From contig JAFAWY010000016.1 of the NCBI GenBank assembly GCA_019241525.1, positions 1-64,000 on the forward strand: DNA of 64,000 nt, written 5' to 3'. Below, one piece after another: positions 16,599 through 25,268 of the stretch. A program made the translations under genes and the position numbers. Origin of the DNA: Pseudonocardiales bacterium (GTDB lineage: Bacteria > Actinomycetota > Actinomycetes > Mycobacteriales > Pseudonocardiaceae). Below the pieces are notes generated by a model. The model ran no database searches, was not told the origin of the DNA, and saw only the letters and a list, made by a program, of their open reading frames with translations. How positions within the stretch are numbered: position 1 is the stretch's first letter; each line of letters starts with the position of its first letter.

Positions 16599-17090
16599 AT
16601 GTCATTACTGGACGACTTACTGGTCCGGGTGTTGCGTGGCCCCCTGCAGCGGCTGATCGCTGAGGAACGCAACCGGTTCAGCTACGGCGAAAGCGAAAAC
16701 CCGCTCTACCGGTACCAGCTGCACGGCCGGCATGAACGGCTACACATCCACCCCACCGCGATTGTCAACAATGCCCTGTTCAACGTGTCCGGCGGCGACA
16801 TCACGATCGGCGAGTACGCCTTTTTCGGTCACGAGGTCGCGGTACTTACCGGCACCCACGACATCACCAAGTTCGGCCGGGAACGGCAGATCACGTTCCC
16901 CCGGTCCGGGCGAGACGTGGTGATCGAGGAGGGGGTATGGGTGGCCAGCCACGCCCTGGTGCTGGGCCCCGTGCATATCGGCAAGCACGCGGTCGTCGCC
17001 GCGGGCTCGCTGGTGCTGGAGGACGTGGCGCCGTATACCGTTGTCGCGGGTCGCCCCGCAAAAATGATCAAGAAAATCGATCACCAGTGA
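16599..17090 (+). CDS. Left-handed beta-helix (hexapeptide) acyltransferase
   Basis: 163 residues. LHIHPTAIVNNALFNVSGGDITIGEYAFFGHEV and the later VVIEEGVWVASHALVLGPVHIGKHAVVAAGSLV blocks show the [LIV]-G-x4 hexapeptide rhythm. TGTHDI holds the usual catalytic-type His, and the end VVAGRPAKMIKKI is the classic tail of maltose/galactoside O-acetyltransferases. A trimer transferring acetyl from acetyl-CoA to a sugar hydroxyl is expected. It overlaps the next gene by GTGA, so the two are translationally coupled and probably act on the same sugar made by the upstream glycosyltransferase. Confidence 0.9.
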   Translation: MSLLDDLLVRVLRGPLQRLIAEERNRFSYGESENPLYRYQLHGRHERLHIHPTAIVNNALFNVSGGDITIGEYAFFGHEVAVLTGTHDITKFGRERQITFPRSGRDVVIEEGVWVASHALVLGPVHIGKHAVVAAGSLVLEDVAPYTVVAGRPAKMIKKIDHQ

Positions 17091-17596
17091 AAGTCGAGCT
17101 CGGGGCGGGCGAGAAACCGCATCCCGATTACGACGTGCACGTCGACGTTCTCCCGTTGCCCGACATCGAGGTGATCAGCTGGATCGACCAGCTGCCGTTC
17201 GCGACCGCTTCGATAGCTGCCCTGCGCGCTAACCATGTACTCGAACACCAGAGCTACGAGCTCGTGGAACCCACCGTCCGGGAGTGGGCGCGGGTGATGC
17301 GGCCTGGCGCCCAGCTCGACATCGGGGTGCCGGACGCCCGGTTCGTTGCCGAGCAATGGGTGCGCGGCGAAATCGACACCGCAGAAGCGAACTACTGGAT
17401 CCTCGGCGGTCACTCCGACCGGGCCGCGCACCAAGGTACTGACGCGCGCGGTGTCCCCCGCTGGATTTGGAACGCCCACCACACCATGTTCGACGCCGAG
17501 TCGCTGGGCGCGCTGGTCTCCCGCTGCGGCTTCACCAACCTGGACATCTTCCGCTATGACATTCGTAATCTGCGTTGCTACGCAGTGCGCGCGTGA
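17087..17596 (+). CDS. Small SAM-dependent methyltransferase
   Basis: 169 residues, GTG start at 17087 overlapping the acetyltransferase stop (GTGA). KVELGAGEKPHPDYDVHVDV gives motif I, compact and with the D of motif II. ISWIDQLPFATASIAALRANHVLEH is the predicted-methyltransferase signature with the LEH end, and GAQLDIGVPDARF is the post-motif strand. The size and layout fit methyltransferases found in polysaccharide clusters. The HSDRAAHQGT and WNAHHTMFDAESLGAL segments are also usual for this group. A role in methylating the same glycan as the preceding two genes is inferred. Confidence 0.85.
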   Translation: MKVELGAGEKPHPDYDVHVDVLPLPDIEVISWIDQLPFATASIAALRANHVLEHQSYELVEPTVREWARVMRPGAQLDIGVPDARFVAEQWVRGEIDTAEANYWILGGHSDRAAHQGTDARGVPRWIWNAHHTMFDAESLGALVSRCGFTNLDIFRYDIRNLRCYAVRA

Positions 17597-17671
17597 TGAC
17601 CACGCGACACGCTGATTGGGATCTATTGCACGATCTGCGGTAAACGCTAGAAAGCCAGATACGGTCGCAGA

Positions 17672-18868
17672 ATGGATCCGGTGCGTAATCCGTTCGCCCC
17701 CGGCGCCGGCCAGCGGCCGCCTGAGCTGGCCGGACGGGACCGAGAGTTGGCCGCCTTCGATGTGGTGCTGGAACGGGTGGCGCGGGGGCGTCCAGAACGA
17801 TCCTTGGTGCTGACCGGCTTACGCGGGGTGGGCAAGACGGTATTGCTCGGCGAGCTGCGCTCGATCGCCATACGGCGCGGCTGGGGTGCCGGCAAGGTCG
17901 AGGCACGACCCGAAGGGGGGTTGCGCCGCCCGCTATCGGCGGCGCTGCACCGGGCAGTGCGCGATCTGGCGTTGCGCCACCGCGCTCCGGGCCGAGTCGA
18001 GGAGGTGCTCGGCATTCTCAAAGCATTTGCCCTGCGGGCCACCGCAAAAGACGCCAAGTTGCGGGATCGCTGGCAGCCAGGCATCGACGTGCCGGCCATC
18101 GCCGGGCGGGCCGATTCGGGGGACATCGAAATCGACTTAGTCGAGCTGTTCACCGAGGTGGCTGACTTGGCCGCGGACGTCGGCACCGGGGTGGCGCTGC
18201 TGATCGACGAAATGCAGGACGTGGCACCGGACGACGTCTCCGCGCTGTGCGCCGCCTGCCACGAATTGTCCCAGTCCGGGGCACCCCTGGTAGTCGTCGG
18301 CGCGGGGTTACCGCACCTACCAGCGGTGCTCAGCGCGTCGAAATCCTATTCCGAGCGGCTGTTCCGGTACGTACGGATCGACCGACTGGACCGTGCCGAC
18401 GCCGACCGTGCTGTGGTCGCGCCGATCGAGCGGGAAGGCGCCGCCGTCACCCCCGACGCGCTGGACGCGCTGTTTGAGACCTCTGGAGGCTACCCCTATT
18501 TCGTGCAGGCCTACGGCAAAGCCGCCTGGGACGCCGCCCCGGCGTCGCCGATCGGGATCCTCGATGTCCAGGTGGCAGCTCCGGAGGCGGAAAGCGAGCT
18601 CGCCGTGGGATTCTTCGGATCCCGCTTCGAACGAGCCACCCCCGCTGAGCGCGAGTACCTGCAGTCAATGGCCGAGCTCACCGGCGGCCGGGACGAGCCG
18701 GTCGGCACCACCCAGGTCGCCGACCAGCTCGGTCGCCGAGCCTCGTCGCTGTCCCCCGCGCGCGACAGCCTGCTCAAGAAGGGGCTGGTCTACTCCGGGG
18801 AACGCGGTCAGATCGCGTTCACCGTTCCACACTTCGGACGCTTCCTGCTGGGCAGATTGGCCGGTTGA
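17672..18868 (+). CDS. AAA-type ATPase with C-terminal winged helix (ORC/CDC6-like architecture)
   Basis: 398 residues. Walker A is GLRGVGKT (residues 49-56), and Walker B is LLIDEMQD near 175-182. PLVVVGAGLPHLP and RLFRYVRIDRLDRADA give sensor 1 and the Arg-finger region. YPYFVQAYGKAAWD is a lid-domain motif shared with archaeal Orc-like and STAND-related ATPases. The last 80 residues (ATPAEREYLQSMAEL, QVADQLGRRASSLSPARDSLLKKGLV) form a winged helix. Close relatives are widespread in actinobacteria as single 'ATP-binding protein' genes of unknown role. No partner gene is adjacent. DNA binding is inferred from the winged helix. Confidence 0.85.
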   Translation: MDPVRNPFAPGAGQRPPELAGRDRELAAFDVVLERVARGRPERSLVLTGLRGVGKTVLLGELRSIAIRRGWGAGKVEARPEGGLRRPLSAALHRAVRDLALRHRAPGRVEEVLGILKAFALRATAKDAKLRDRWQPGIDVPAIAGRADSGDIEIDLVELFTEVADLAADVGTGVALLIDEMQDVAPDDVSALCAACHELSQSGAPLVVVGAGLPHLPAVLSASKSYSERLFRYVRIDRLDRADADRAVVAPIEREGAAVTPDALDALFETSGGYPYFVQAYGKAAWDAAPASPIGILDVQVAAPEAESELAVGFFGSRFERATPAEREYLQSMAELTGGRDEPVGTTQVADQLGRRASSLSPARDSLLKKGLVYSGERGQIAFTVPHFGRFLLGRLAG

Positions 18869-18957
18869 CCCAGTCGTACTAGTCCAAACGAGTGAATCAC
18901 CCGCAGGTCGAGGGGAGCGTGTAACGGCGCGGTGGCACACCGCGATGACACTGACAG

Positions 18958-19012
18958 CCCCGTGATGCTGTTGGACCCCCGACCCGGCAGCCTCACGGGG
19001 CCTTCTTCTTTT
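18958..19012 (+). terminator. Intrinsic terminator-like hairpin
   Basis: CCCCGTGA (18958-18965) and TCACGGGG (18993-19000) form a perfect 8-bp stem, followed by CCTTCTTCTTTT. It lies about 90 bases after the ATPase gene and about 90 bases before the Cpn10-like gene, so it either ends the ATPase transcript or acts in the Cpn10 leader. Confidence 0.65.
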
Positions 19013-19103
19013 CCGCTTTTTCCCGGGGCGGCTGGCCTTACCGGAGAGTCTCCAAGACGCGGGCCGCACCGGGACCGGCAGGGAGAGCACGTACGCTTTC
19101 GCC

Positions 19104-19424
19104 GTGGCTGAAAGCAAGCTCGAGATCCAGATGCTCCACGACCGTGTGATCGTGCGCCTACTGGGTGAAGACGGCGAACGGCGCAGTAGCGGAGGAATCC
19201 TGATCCCGGCGACGGCCCAGGTAGCCAAGCGGTTGTGCTGGGGTGAGGTGTACGGCGTCGGTCAGCACGTCCGCACTGTCCAGGTTGGCGACAGGGTGCT
19301 GTTCAACCCGGAAGACCAGTACGAAGTCGAGGTGCGCGGGTGCGCGTACCTGGTGATGCGGGAAAGGGACCTGCAAGCGGTAGCCAGCGAGCGCACCGAA
19401 CACGGAACAGGCCTGTATTTGTGA
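19104..19424 (+). CDS. Cpn10/GroES-family protein (divergent paralogue)
   Basis: 106 residues, GTG start at 19104. The GroES beta-barrel pattern is visible: IQMLHDRVIVRLLGEDGERRSSGGILIPATAQ, then WGEVYGVGQHVRTVQVGDRVLFNPED and a closing EVRGCAYLVMRERDLQAV. The mobile loop (ERRSSGGILIP) is present. It differs from true GroES in having about ten extra C-terminal residues and no groEL beside it. Actinobacteria often carry this short Cpn10 paralogue next to a VanW-type gene, as here, where the VanW gene starts inside its stop codon (GTGA). A role in the chaperonin system or in a wall-related complex are both possible. Confidence 0.82.
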   Translation: MAESKLEIQMLHDRVIVRLLGEDGERRSSGGILIPATAQVAKRLCWGEVYGVGQHVRTVQVGDRVLFNPEDQYEVEVRGCAYLVMRERDLQAVASERTEHGTGLYL

Positions 19425-21193
19425 CGCCCGACAAGTCGGCGCCACCCGAACCGCGGTCTTTGTTCGAGGAACTGGCCGAGACCGGTTCCGGGCAGACCAT
19501 CGAAACAGTGCGCCAGGACAGCCATGCGCTGCGCCGCACCCTGATCATTGCGGCAACCACGCTCGGACTGCTGGCCGTGATCTACGGCGTCGACGTCCTG
19601 CGCTCCGCAGGTGCGGTACCTCGCGGTGTCACCGTCCAAGGCATGCCGGTCGGTGGGCTGTCACGCAGCGCCGCCGAGCAGCTGCTTCGTAACCAGTTCG
19701 AGTCCCAGCTGAGCCGCCCGATCACCGTGCTTGCCGGCGACGTCAGCGCCACCCTTGACCCGCACCGAGCCGGCCTCACCCTGGACTGGCCCGCCACGCT
19801 GGACCGGGCCGGGAAACAGCCGCTCAACCCATGGACCCGGCTGGCGTCGTTGTGGCGGACTCGGGAGGTGGGCGTGGTCACCACCGAGGACCGCACCGCC
19901 GTCACCGCCGCGGTACAGGCGCTGCGCGGCCAGACCGACCATGAGCCGATCGAGGGCACTATCCGCTTCGACGGCACCCGCCCGGTCGCCGTCGAACCGA
20001 GAGCTGGTCAACGCCTCGACGTTCCCGCGACGACAGATCTGATCCTCTCCCGGTGGCTCGGCGGCGGCACAGTGCGCGCGCCGGTGACGACCCAACCGGT
20101 ACGCACCACCGCCGAAGGAATCCACACTGCGCTGCACGAGGTCGTCGAACCCGCAGTGGCCGCGCCCGTACGGGTCACCGGCGAGGAAGGCCACGACGCG
20201 ATGCTGGCGCCCGAGGTCATCGCCGCGGCGCTGCGATTCGCTCCGGACAGCAGGGGCGGCCTGACGATCACCGCCGACAACCCCACAGTGATCGCCGCCC
20301 TGACCCCGCAGCTGGAGCCGACCCAGCATCCCGCCAAGAACGCCCAGATACTCATCCAGGGTGGCGCCCCGGTGGTGCTGCCGTCGGTGGACGGACGTGG
20401 CATCGACTGGGCTGCCACCCTGCTCCCGCTGCTCGACGTGCTCCATCACTCGGGAGCGCAACGCGCCCTAGCAGCCAGCTACGTCACCCTGCCTCCCACT
20501 TTGACCACCGAGCAGGCCAACGCGCTGGGCGTCACCACCCAGATCAGCACCTTCAGCACGGGCGGGTTCGCCACCGATTCCGGCGAGAACATCCGCCGGG
20601 TCGCCGAGCAGGTCAACGGGGCGATCGTGCGGCCGAAAGAGACATTTAGCCTCAACGGCTACACCGGCCCGCGCAACGCCGCCACCGGGTACGTCGACGC
20701 CGGCATCATCGACCACGGCCGACCCAGCCGGGGAATCGGCGGCGGCATCTCGCAGTTCGCCACCACGCTGTACAACGCCACCTATTTCGCGGGCATGACC
20801 GATGTCGAGCACAAGGAGCACAGCTACTACATCAGCCGCTACCCCGCGGCCCGAGAAGCCACCGTCTTCGAGGGCGCCATCGACGTCAAATTCCGGAATG
20901 ACTCGGCCACCGGCATCTTGATCCAGACGGCCTGGACCCCCACCTCCGTCACGGTGACCCTCTGGGGGACCAAACACGTCGACGTCGAGTCGATCACCGG
21001 CCCGCGCACCGATTACACCGAGCCGACCACCGAAGTCATCCACGGCCAGCCGTGCAGCGCGACCCCCGGAGCACGCGGTTTCACCACCACCGACACCCGG
21101 ATCATCCGCGATGCGGTGACCCACGTGGAACTGTCCCGCCACACCCGTACCGTGAAATACGACCCCATCCCCCACGTCATCTGCCAGCCGTGA
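19421..21193 (+). CDS. VanW-family membrane-anchored cell-wall protein
   Basis: 590 residues from GTG 19421, coupled to the Cpn10 paralogue. A cytoplasmic head is followed by one membrane segment at about 41-61 (TLIIAATTLGLLAVIYGVDVL). Two putative peptidoglycan-binding repeats follow, each of the VTVQGMPVGGLSRSAAEQLL type (about 65-180 and 200-330). The VanW domain is at about 370-520, with FSTGGFATDSGENIRRVAEQ, SLNGYTGPRNAATGYVDAG, GRPSRGIGGGISQFATTLYN and HSYYISRYP. Single conserved Cys residues lie near the end. The fold is linked to vancomycin-resistance clusters, but most members sit outside them. An envelope role acting on peptidoglycan is likely; the activity is not established. Confidence 0.9.
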   Translation: MTPDKSAPPEPRSLFEELAETGSGQTIETVRQDSHALRRTLIIAATTLGLLAVIYGVDVLRSAGAVPRGVTVQGMPVGGLSRSAAEQLLRNQFESQLSRPITVLAGDVSATLDPHRAGLTLDWPATLDRAGKQPLNPWTRLASLWRTREVGVVTTEDRTAVTAAVQALRGQTDHEPIEGTIRFDGTRPVAVEPRAGQRLDVPATTDLILSRWLGGGTVRAPVTTQPVRTTAEGIHTALHEVVEPAVAAPVRVTGEEGHDAMLAPEVIAAALRFAPDSRGGLTITADNPTVIAALTPQLEPTQHPAKNAQILIQGGAPVVLPSVDGRGIDWAATLLPLLDVLHHSGAQRALAASYVTLPPTLTTEQANALGVTTQISTFSTGGFATDSGENIRRVAEQVNGAIVRPKETFSLNGYTGPRNAATGYVDAGIIDHGRPSRGIGGGISQFATTLYNATYFAGMTDVEHKEHSYYISRYPAAREATVFEGAIDVKFRNDSATGILIQTAWTPTSVTVTLWGTKHVDVESITGPRTDYTEPTTEVIHGQPCSATPGARGFTTTDTRIIRDAVTHVELSRHTRTVKYDPIPHVICQP

Positions 21194-21209
21194 TCACGCG
21201 GTTGACGGG

Positions 21210-23045
21210 TTAAAAGGCCTCCTCGGGGACGTCCATGAGGGCGTTGTCAGTAGCTTCGACGATGTGGCGGCGAGCGGTGAGTTCGGGGAGGATATTGCGC
21301 GCGAAGAAGACCGCAGCAGCGACCTTGCCCTGGTAGAACCGCCGGTCTTGGGCCGAGACGTCGCCGGTCAGCGCGGACAAAGCCACCTCCGCCTGGCGCA
21401 GCAGCAACCAGCCGATCAGCACGTCACCAGTGCTCATCAACAGGCGAACAGTCTGCTGGCCAACCTTGTAAACGTTGCGCGGGTCCTGCTGCGCCGAGGT
21501 GAGGAAACCGATCATGGCGGCGAGCATTGCCTGCAGGTCACCCAGAGCGGTGGCCAGCAAGGCACGCTCCTCCTTGAGTTCGCCGCTGGCGCTACCGGCG
21601 TCCAGGAATGCCTGGATCTCCTTATTTAGCTGACCGATCGCCTGACCGCGATCCCGCACGATCTTGCGGAAGAAGAAGTCCTGGGACTGGATGCCCGTGG
21701 TGCCCTCGTACAGGCTGTCGATCTTGGCATCTCGGATGTACTGCTCGACAGCGTAGTCCTGGAGGAAACCCGACCCGCCCAGGGTCTGCAACGACAGGAT
21801 GAGCATTTCAGACGCTCGCTCTGAACCGACGCCCTTGACCACCGGCAGCAGCAGATCATTGACCCGCGCGGCCATTTCGGCGTCAGCACCACCGAGCTCG
21901 ACGGTGTCCTGGTAGCTGGCAGTGTAGAGGTACAGCGCACGCAGCCCCTCGGCGTAGCACTTCTGCAGCATGAGCATGCGCCGCACATCCGGGTGGTGCG
22001 TGATCGTCACCCGCGGAGCAGTCTTGTCGCGCATCTGCGTCAGGTCGGCACCCTGTACCCGCTCCTTGGCGTATTCCAGCGCGTTGAGATAGCCACTGGA
22101 CAGCGTCGCAATCGCCTTGGTGCCGACCATCATCCGGGCGTACTCGATCACCTGGAACATCTGGGCGATGCCGTTGTGTACGTCGCCCAGCAGCCAGCCG
22201 ACCGCGGGCGTGCCATGGGCGCCGAAGGTCAACTCGCAAGTGGCGGAGGCCTTCAGACCCATCTTGTGCTCCATACCGGTGGCGAATACGCCGTTACGCT
22301 CACCCAGCTCACCGGTCTCGCTATCGAAGTGATACTTCGGGACCAGGAACAGCGACAGGCCCTTGGTCCCGGGAGCAGGGGTCAGACCCGGACCTTCGGG
22401 TCTGGCCAGCACCAGGTGCATGATGTTGTCGGTGACATCGTGTTCACCCGAGGTGATAAAACGCTTGACACCCTCGAGGTGCCAGGAGCCATCAGGTTGA
22501 GCGATCGCCTTCGTGCGGCCGGCCCCCACATCTGATCCGGCATCGGGTTCGGTGAGCACCATCGTGGCGCACCAACCTTTGTCAATCATCAATTCGGCCC
22601 AGCGCTGCTGCTCGGGCGTGCCGTTGCGGTGCACGACGACCGCCATGCTCGGCCCGCTCATGTACATGAAGACCGCCGGGTTGGCACCGAGCATCAGCTC
22701 TGACGCTGCCCAGCGCAGTGTGGCTGTCGCCCCGTAACCACCGAGGTCAGACGGGAGGTCGAGGCGGTACCACTCGCCGTCCCACAACGCTCGGTATGAC
22801 TGCTTGAACGATTCTCCCACCACAACCGAGTGCGTCTGCGGATCGAAGACCGGCGGGTGCCGGTCGGAATCGACGTAGGAGGCGCCCAGTGGCCCGCGAG
22901 CCAGCCGGTCGAGTTCCGCCAGTATCTCGTGCGCGGTGTCGGGATCCATCTCGGCGAACGGGCCTACACCCATGCGGTCCTGCACCCGGAGCACCTCAAA
23001 CAGGGTGAACTCCAGGTCGCGGAGATTGCTCTTGTAGTGGCCCAT
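21210..23045 (-). CDS. fadE5: Acyl-CoA dehydrogenase, FadE5 type
   Basis: 611 residues, the same length as mycobacterial FadE5, and readable against it from end to end: [18 protein letters not shown] at the start, [85 protein letters not shown] and the [17 protein letters not shown] block, whose Glu is the catalytic base. The extra N- and C-terminal helical parts are typical of this large acyl-CoA dehydrogenase class, which uses FAD to make trans-2-enoyl-CoA from a broad range of fatty acyl-CoAs. Two TetR-operator-like sites lie 42-80 bases upstream. It stands alone, convergent with the VanW gene. Confidence 0.95.
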   Translation of the reverse strand: MGHYKSNLRDLEFTLFEVLRVQDRMGVGPFAEMDPDTAHEILAELDRLARGPLGASYVDSDRHPPVFDPQTHSVVVGESFKQSYRALWDGEWYRLDLPSDLGGYGATATLRWAASELMLGANPAVFMYMSGPSMAVVVHRNGTPEQQRWAELMIDKGWCATMVLTEPDAGSDVGAGRTKAIAQPDGSWHLEGVKRFITSGEHDVTDNIMHLVLARPEGPGLTPAPGTKGLSLFLVPKYHFDSETGELGERNGVFATGMEHKMGLKASATCELTFGAHGTPAVGWLLGDVHNGIAQMFQVIEYARMMVGTKAIATLSSGYLNALEYAKERVQGADLTQMRDKTAPRVTITHHPDVRRMLMLQKCYAEGLRALYLYTASYQDTVELGGADAEMAARVNDLLLPVVKGVGSERASEMLILSLQTLGGSGFLQDYAVEQYIRDAKIDSLYEGTTGIQSQDFFFRKIVRDRGQAIGQLNKEIQAFLDAGSASGELKEERALLATALGDLQAMLAAMIGFLTSAQQDPRNVYKVGQQTVRLLMSTGDVLIGWLLLRQAEVALSALTGDVSAQDRRFYQGKVAAAVFFARNILPELTARRHIVEATDNALMDVPEEAF

Positions 23046-23086
23046 GTTCTTGCTCCCGAACCATTGGTCGCGGTAGTCCAGTCAGC

Positions 23087-23125
23087 TACTCGCGGGTAAC
23101 AACACCATATTACCGGCGAGTAACC
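23087..23125 (-). promoter_or_regulatory. Two operator-like sites upstream of fadE5
   Basis: Read in fadE5 sense, the sites are TTACTCGCCGGTAA (23123 to 23110) and TTACCCGCGAGTAG (23099 to 23086), nine bases apart, 41-80 bases before the start codon. Both fit TTAC-Y-CGCSRGTAR and match the site between the SCP2 and TetR genes (TTACTCACCAGTAG). The pairing suggests cooperative TetR dimers repressing fadE5. The motif is seen; the regulator is inferred. Confidence 0.65.
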
Positions 23126-23214
23126 CCGGCAACCGCGGTGTGCGTGGCGTGCCACACACTGCCCGTGGCGGATGTTTGGCCGGGCCGGCACCGGTGGCCG
23201 AGATAGCCTCGAGC

Positions 23215-23898
23215 GTGCCATCCGATCTGCCTGGTTACCGGCCATTGCTCGCGCACCGCCTGCGGGCACCAGCGGTAGCGGCCATCGTGCTGGCGGTCAT
23301 CGTGATCACCGTTCTCGGGATTCACCATGCCGATGAGGAAGTGCCGGGATGTCTGGATGGCCACCTCGACGCGTTGATCAGCAGTTGGCTATACCGAGAT
23401 CACGTCATCACCGGTGCGCTGGTCACGCTCGGCGATCCGGCGCCGATAGCGATTTTGATTGCCGTCGTAGCTGGTGGCGCCGCTGCCGCCCGGCGATGGT
23501 CCGGCGTGTTGCTCCCGATCATCGGGACCATCACTGCGGCCACGCTGACCGAAGTGATCCTGAAGCCGCTCATCGGACGGTTGCTATCTGGCCATCTCAG
23601 CTTCCCCAGCGGGCACACCACCGCGGTGGCGGCGGTGGCGGTGGCAGCCGCCGTCCTGATTGTCAGCGGGCGGTGGCCCCGCAGTGCCGCGCTACGCATA
23701 CTCGCCGGTGTCACCACAGTCGTAGTGGCAAGCGGCGTTGCCATCTCCCTCGTCGCCCTGCGCATTCATTACCTCACCGATACCGTCGCCGGCGCCTGCG
23801 TGGCCATCGCGACCGTGCTGGCAATCGCGCTGGGTCTCGATCATTGGTGCCAGCCGGGCACTGCCCGCCAAGGTGGGGACGGCGGCCTGGCCGGATAG
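23215..23898 (+). CDS. PAP2-family membrane phosphatase
   Basis: 227 residues from GTG 23215; the start is uncertain because no ribosome site stands out. There are six hydrophobic segments. The phosphatase signature is spread as usual: KPLIGRLLSG (motif 1, K-x6-R-like), LSFPSGHTTA (motif 2 with the catalytic His), and VALRIHYLTDTVAGA (motif 3, R-x5-H-x3-D form). Such enzymes remove phosphate from undecaprenyl pyrophosphate or phosphatidic/phosphatidylglycerol phosphates at the outer face. DGHLDALISSWLYRDHVI is the usual N-terminal PAP2 loop. It is divergent from fadE5 with 170 bases between. Confidence 0.87.
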   Translation: MPSDLPGYRPLLAHRLRAPAVAAIVLAVIVITVLGIHHADEEVPGCLDGHLDALISSWLYRDHVITGALVTLGDPAPIAILIAVVAGGAAAARRWSGVLLPIIGTITAATLTEVILKPLIGRLLSGHLSFPSGHTTAVAAVAVAAAVLIVSGRWPRSAALRILAGVTTVVVASGVAISLVALRIHYLTDTVAGACVAIATVLAIALGLDHWCQPGTARQGGDGGLAG

Positions 23899-24026
23899 TG
23901 GATGAACACGGCGTTCAGGCCGCCGTCAGTCTTTAGCGCAACTGGAGCACCCTGGCGCGTGCGCCGAGATGTCCCGAGTCAGCGTTACAGTTAGCAGCGG
24001 AGATCAATAGCTGCCATAAGAATACT

Positions 24027-24101
24027 GCATTGCATAATGCTTGACATAAGCTCAACCCATCGGGTGCCGGCGAGCACGCGCGAGGCCGTGCTCGCCGGCA
24101 C
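24027..24101 (+). promoter_or_regulatory. Palindrome, -35-like box and strong hairpin upstream of the XRE gene
   Basis: GCATT-GCAT-AATGC (24027-24040) is a perfect palindrome in an unusually AT-rich patch and is followed directly by TTGACA (24041-24046). A perfect 15-bp inverted repeat follows: GTGCCGGCGAGCACG at 24064-24078 and its complement at 24087-24101, with an 8-base loop. The hairpin ends 32 bases before the XRE start codon. It may end the PAP2 transcript or be a leader attenuator; the palindrome suits XRE autoregulation. Confidence 0.6.
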
Positions 24102-24133
24102 TTTCCGTTGCGACCGGCTCAAGGGAGGCGGTC

Positions 24134-24970
24134 ATGCGCCCGACCGTGCGGAGCCGGCGACTCGGTGCGCGCCTGAGCAGCTACCGCAATGAGCGCGGCC
24201 TCTCCGGGACCGCACTCGCCGCCAAGCTCGGCGTAGGCCAGCCACAACTGTCCCGGATCGAGACCGGTCGGACGAAGATCACTCCGGCTATGCTGGGCCG
24301 CCTGGTCGATGTACTCGCCATTCCCGATGCTGATGCGGCGGCCCTTGAGCAACTTCGCCGGAGTTGCGCCGAGCCCGGCTGGTGGCAGGACTACGGCGAC
24401 ATCCTCAGCGAGCCGGTGGAAATGCTCATCGAGCTGGAGGTCGAGGCGTCCTGGATTCGCAGCTATGAGGGGCACGTGATCCCCGGCCTGCTCCAGACCC
24501 GTGACTACGCCGAACGGATCATGACCGCCGGTTCTATGCACATCCGGGTGGCCGATATCGACCGCTACCTGGAACTACGGATGCGCCGCCAGAAGCGGCT
24601 CTCCGACGGAATGCGCTTCACCGCGATCCTGTCGGAGGCGGCGATCCGCCAGCAGGTGGGCGGACCGGAAATGTTGGCCGACCAGTTGCACCACATCATC
24701 AGGGTCACCCGGGAGTGCGACGTCACCGTGCAGGTGGTGCCCTTCACCGCCGATGCGCACGCCGCGCTGGGGGCTTCTTTCGTGATTATCCAGTGGCCCG
24801 ACGAGTACGATGCCGAGGCCGTCTACGTCGATGGCGAGACCAGCTTCACCGTCTACGAGCGCGACGGCATCGTCCGCCAGTATGTGCACGCCTTCGCTTC
24901 AGTACAGGCTCAGGCACTCCCACCACGTGAGTCCCTCGACATGATCCACACTGTGATGAAGGAGTTGTAA
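24134..24970 (+). CDS. XRE-family regulator with DUF5753 ligand domain
   Basis: 278 residues from ATG 24134, ribosome site AAGGGAGG at 24121-24128. The N-terminal HTH is LGARLSSYRNERGLSGTALAAKLGVGQPQLSRIETGR. The DUF5753 part covers about 95-275: WIRSYEGHVIPGLLQTRDYAERI, then FTAILSEAAIRQQVGG, DVTVQVVPFTADAHAALGASF and a closing VQAQALPPRESLDMI. This pairing is characteristic of Streptomyces and Pseudonocardia relatives, where it is followed by a small DUF397 protein, as here 2 bases later. Such pairs affect development or antibiotic control and have been likened to toxin-antitoxin modules. Autoregulation through the upstream palindrome is inferred. Confidence 0.92.
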   Translation: MRPTVRSRRLGARLSSYRNERGLSGTALAAKLGVGQPQLSRIETGRTKITPAMLGRLVDVLAIPDADAAALEQLRRSCAEPGWWQDYGDILSEPVEMLIELEVEASWIRSYEGHVIPGLLQTRDYAERIMTAGSMHIRVADIDRYLELRMRRQKRLSDGMRFTAILSEAAIRQQVGGPEMLADQLHHIIRVTRECDVTVQVVPFTADAHAALGASFVIIQWPDEYDAEAVYVDGETSFTVYERDGIVRQYVHAFASVQAQALPPRESLDMIHTVMKEL

Positions 24971-24972
24971 CC

Positions 24973-25194
24973 ATGAATGACAAGGGCGTCGCGCCGCGGG
25001 CGGCTCTGGCCGGCGCGACCTACCGGAAATCTTCCCGCAGCACCGCCGCCGGCAACTGCGTGGAGATCGCCGATCTCCCCAGCGGGTACCGCGCCGTCCG
25101 GGACAGCAAGGACGTCGCCGGCCCGATCCTGACCTTTGGCCCGTCCGAGTGGGGCGCCTTCACCGCGGCCATCCGCACCGGCGACTTCCGCTGA
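24973..25194 (+). CDS. DUF397 protein, partner of the XRE regulator
   Basis: 73 residues from ATG 24973, 2 bases after the XRE stop. YRKSSRSTAAGNCVEIADLP, then VRDSKDVAGPILTFGPSEWGAF, is the full DUF397 pattern: S-S-x(n)-N-C-V-E and R-D-S-K, then L-x-F-x-x-x-E-W-x-A-F. The small beta-rich protein is thought to counteract or modulate the cognate XRE/DUF5753 protein. It is the end of the two-gene unit. Confidence 0.93.
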   Translation: MNDKGVAPRAALAGATYRKSSRSTAAGNCVEIADLPSGYRAVRDSKDVAGPILTFGPSEWGAFTAAIRTGDFR

Positions 25195-25268
25195 TCAGCC
25201 GCCCCCGCCACCGCGGTCACCTAGCTCAGCAGCGCGCCGGGCGGGTCAACACGGATCCCTGAGATCGC

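Noticed and set aside
18869-19103. Possible small RNA (6C-type or SRP-like) upstream of the Cpn10 gene
   Set aside because: Only one hairpin with a T-rich tail is visible; the conserved C-rich loops of 6C RNA and the SRP core GGAAGCA pattern are missing.
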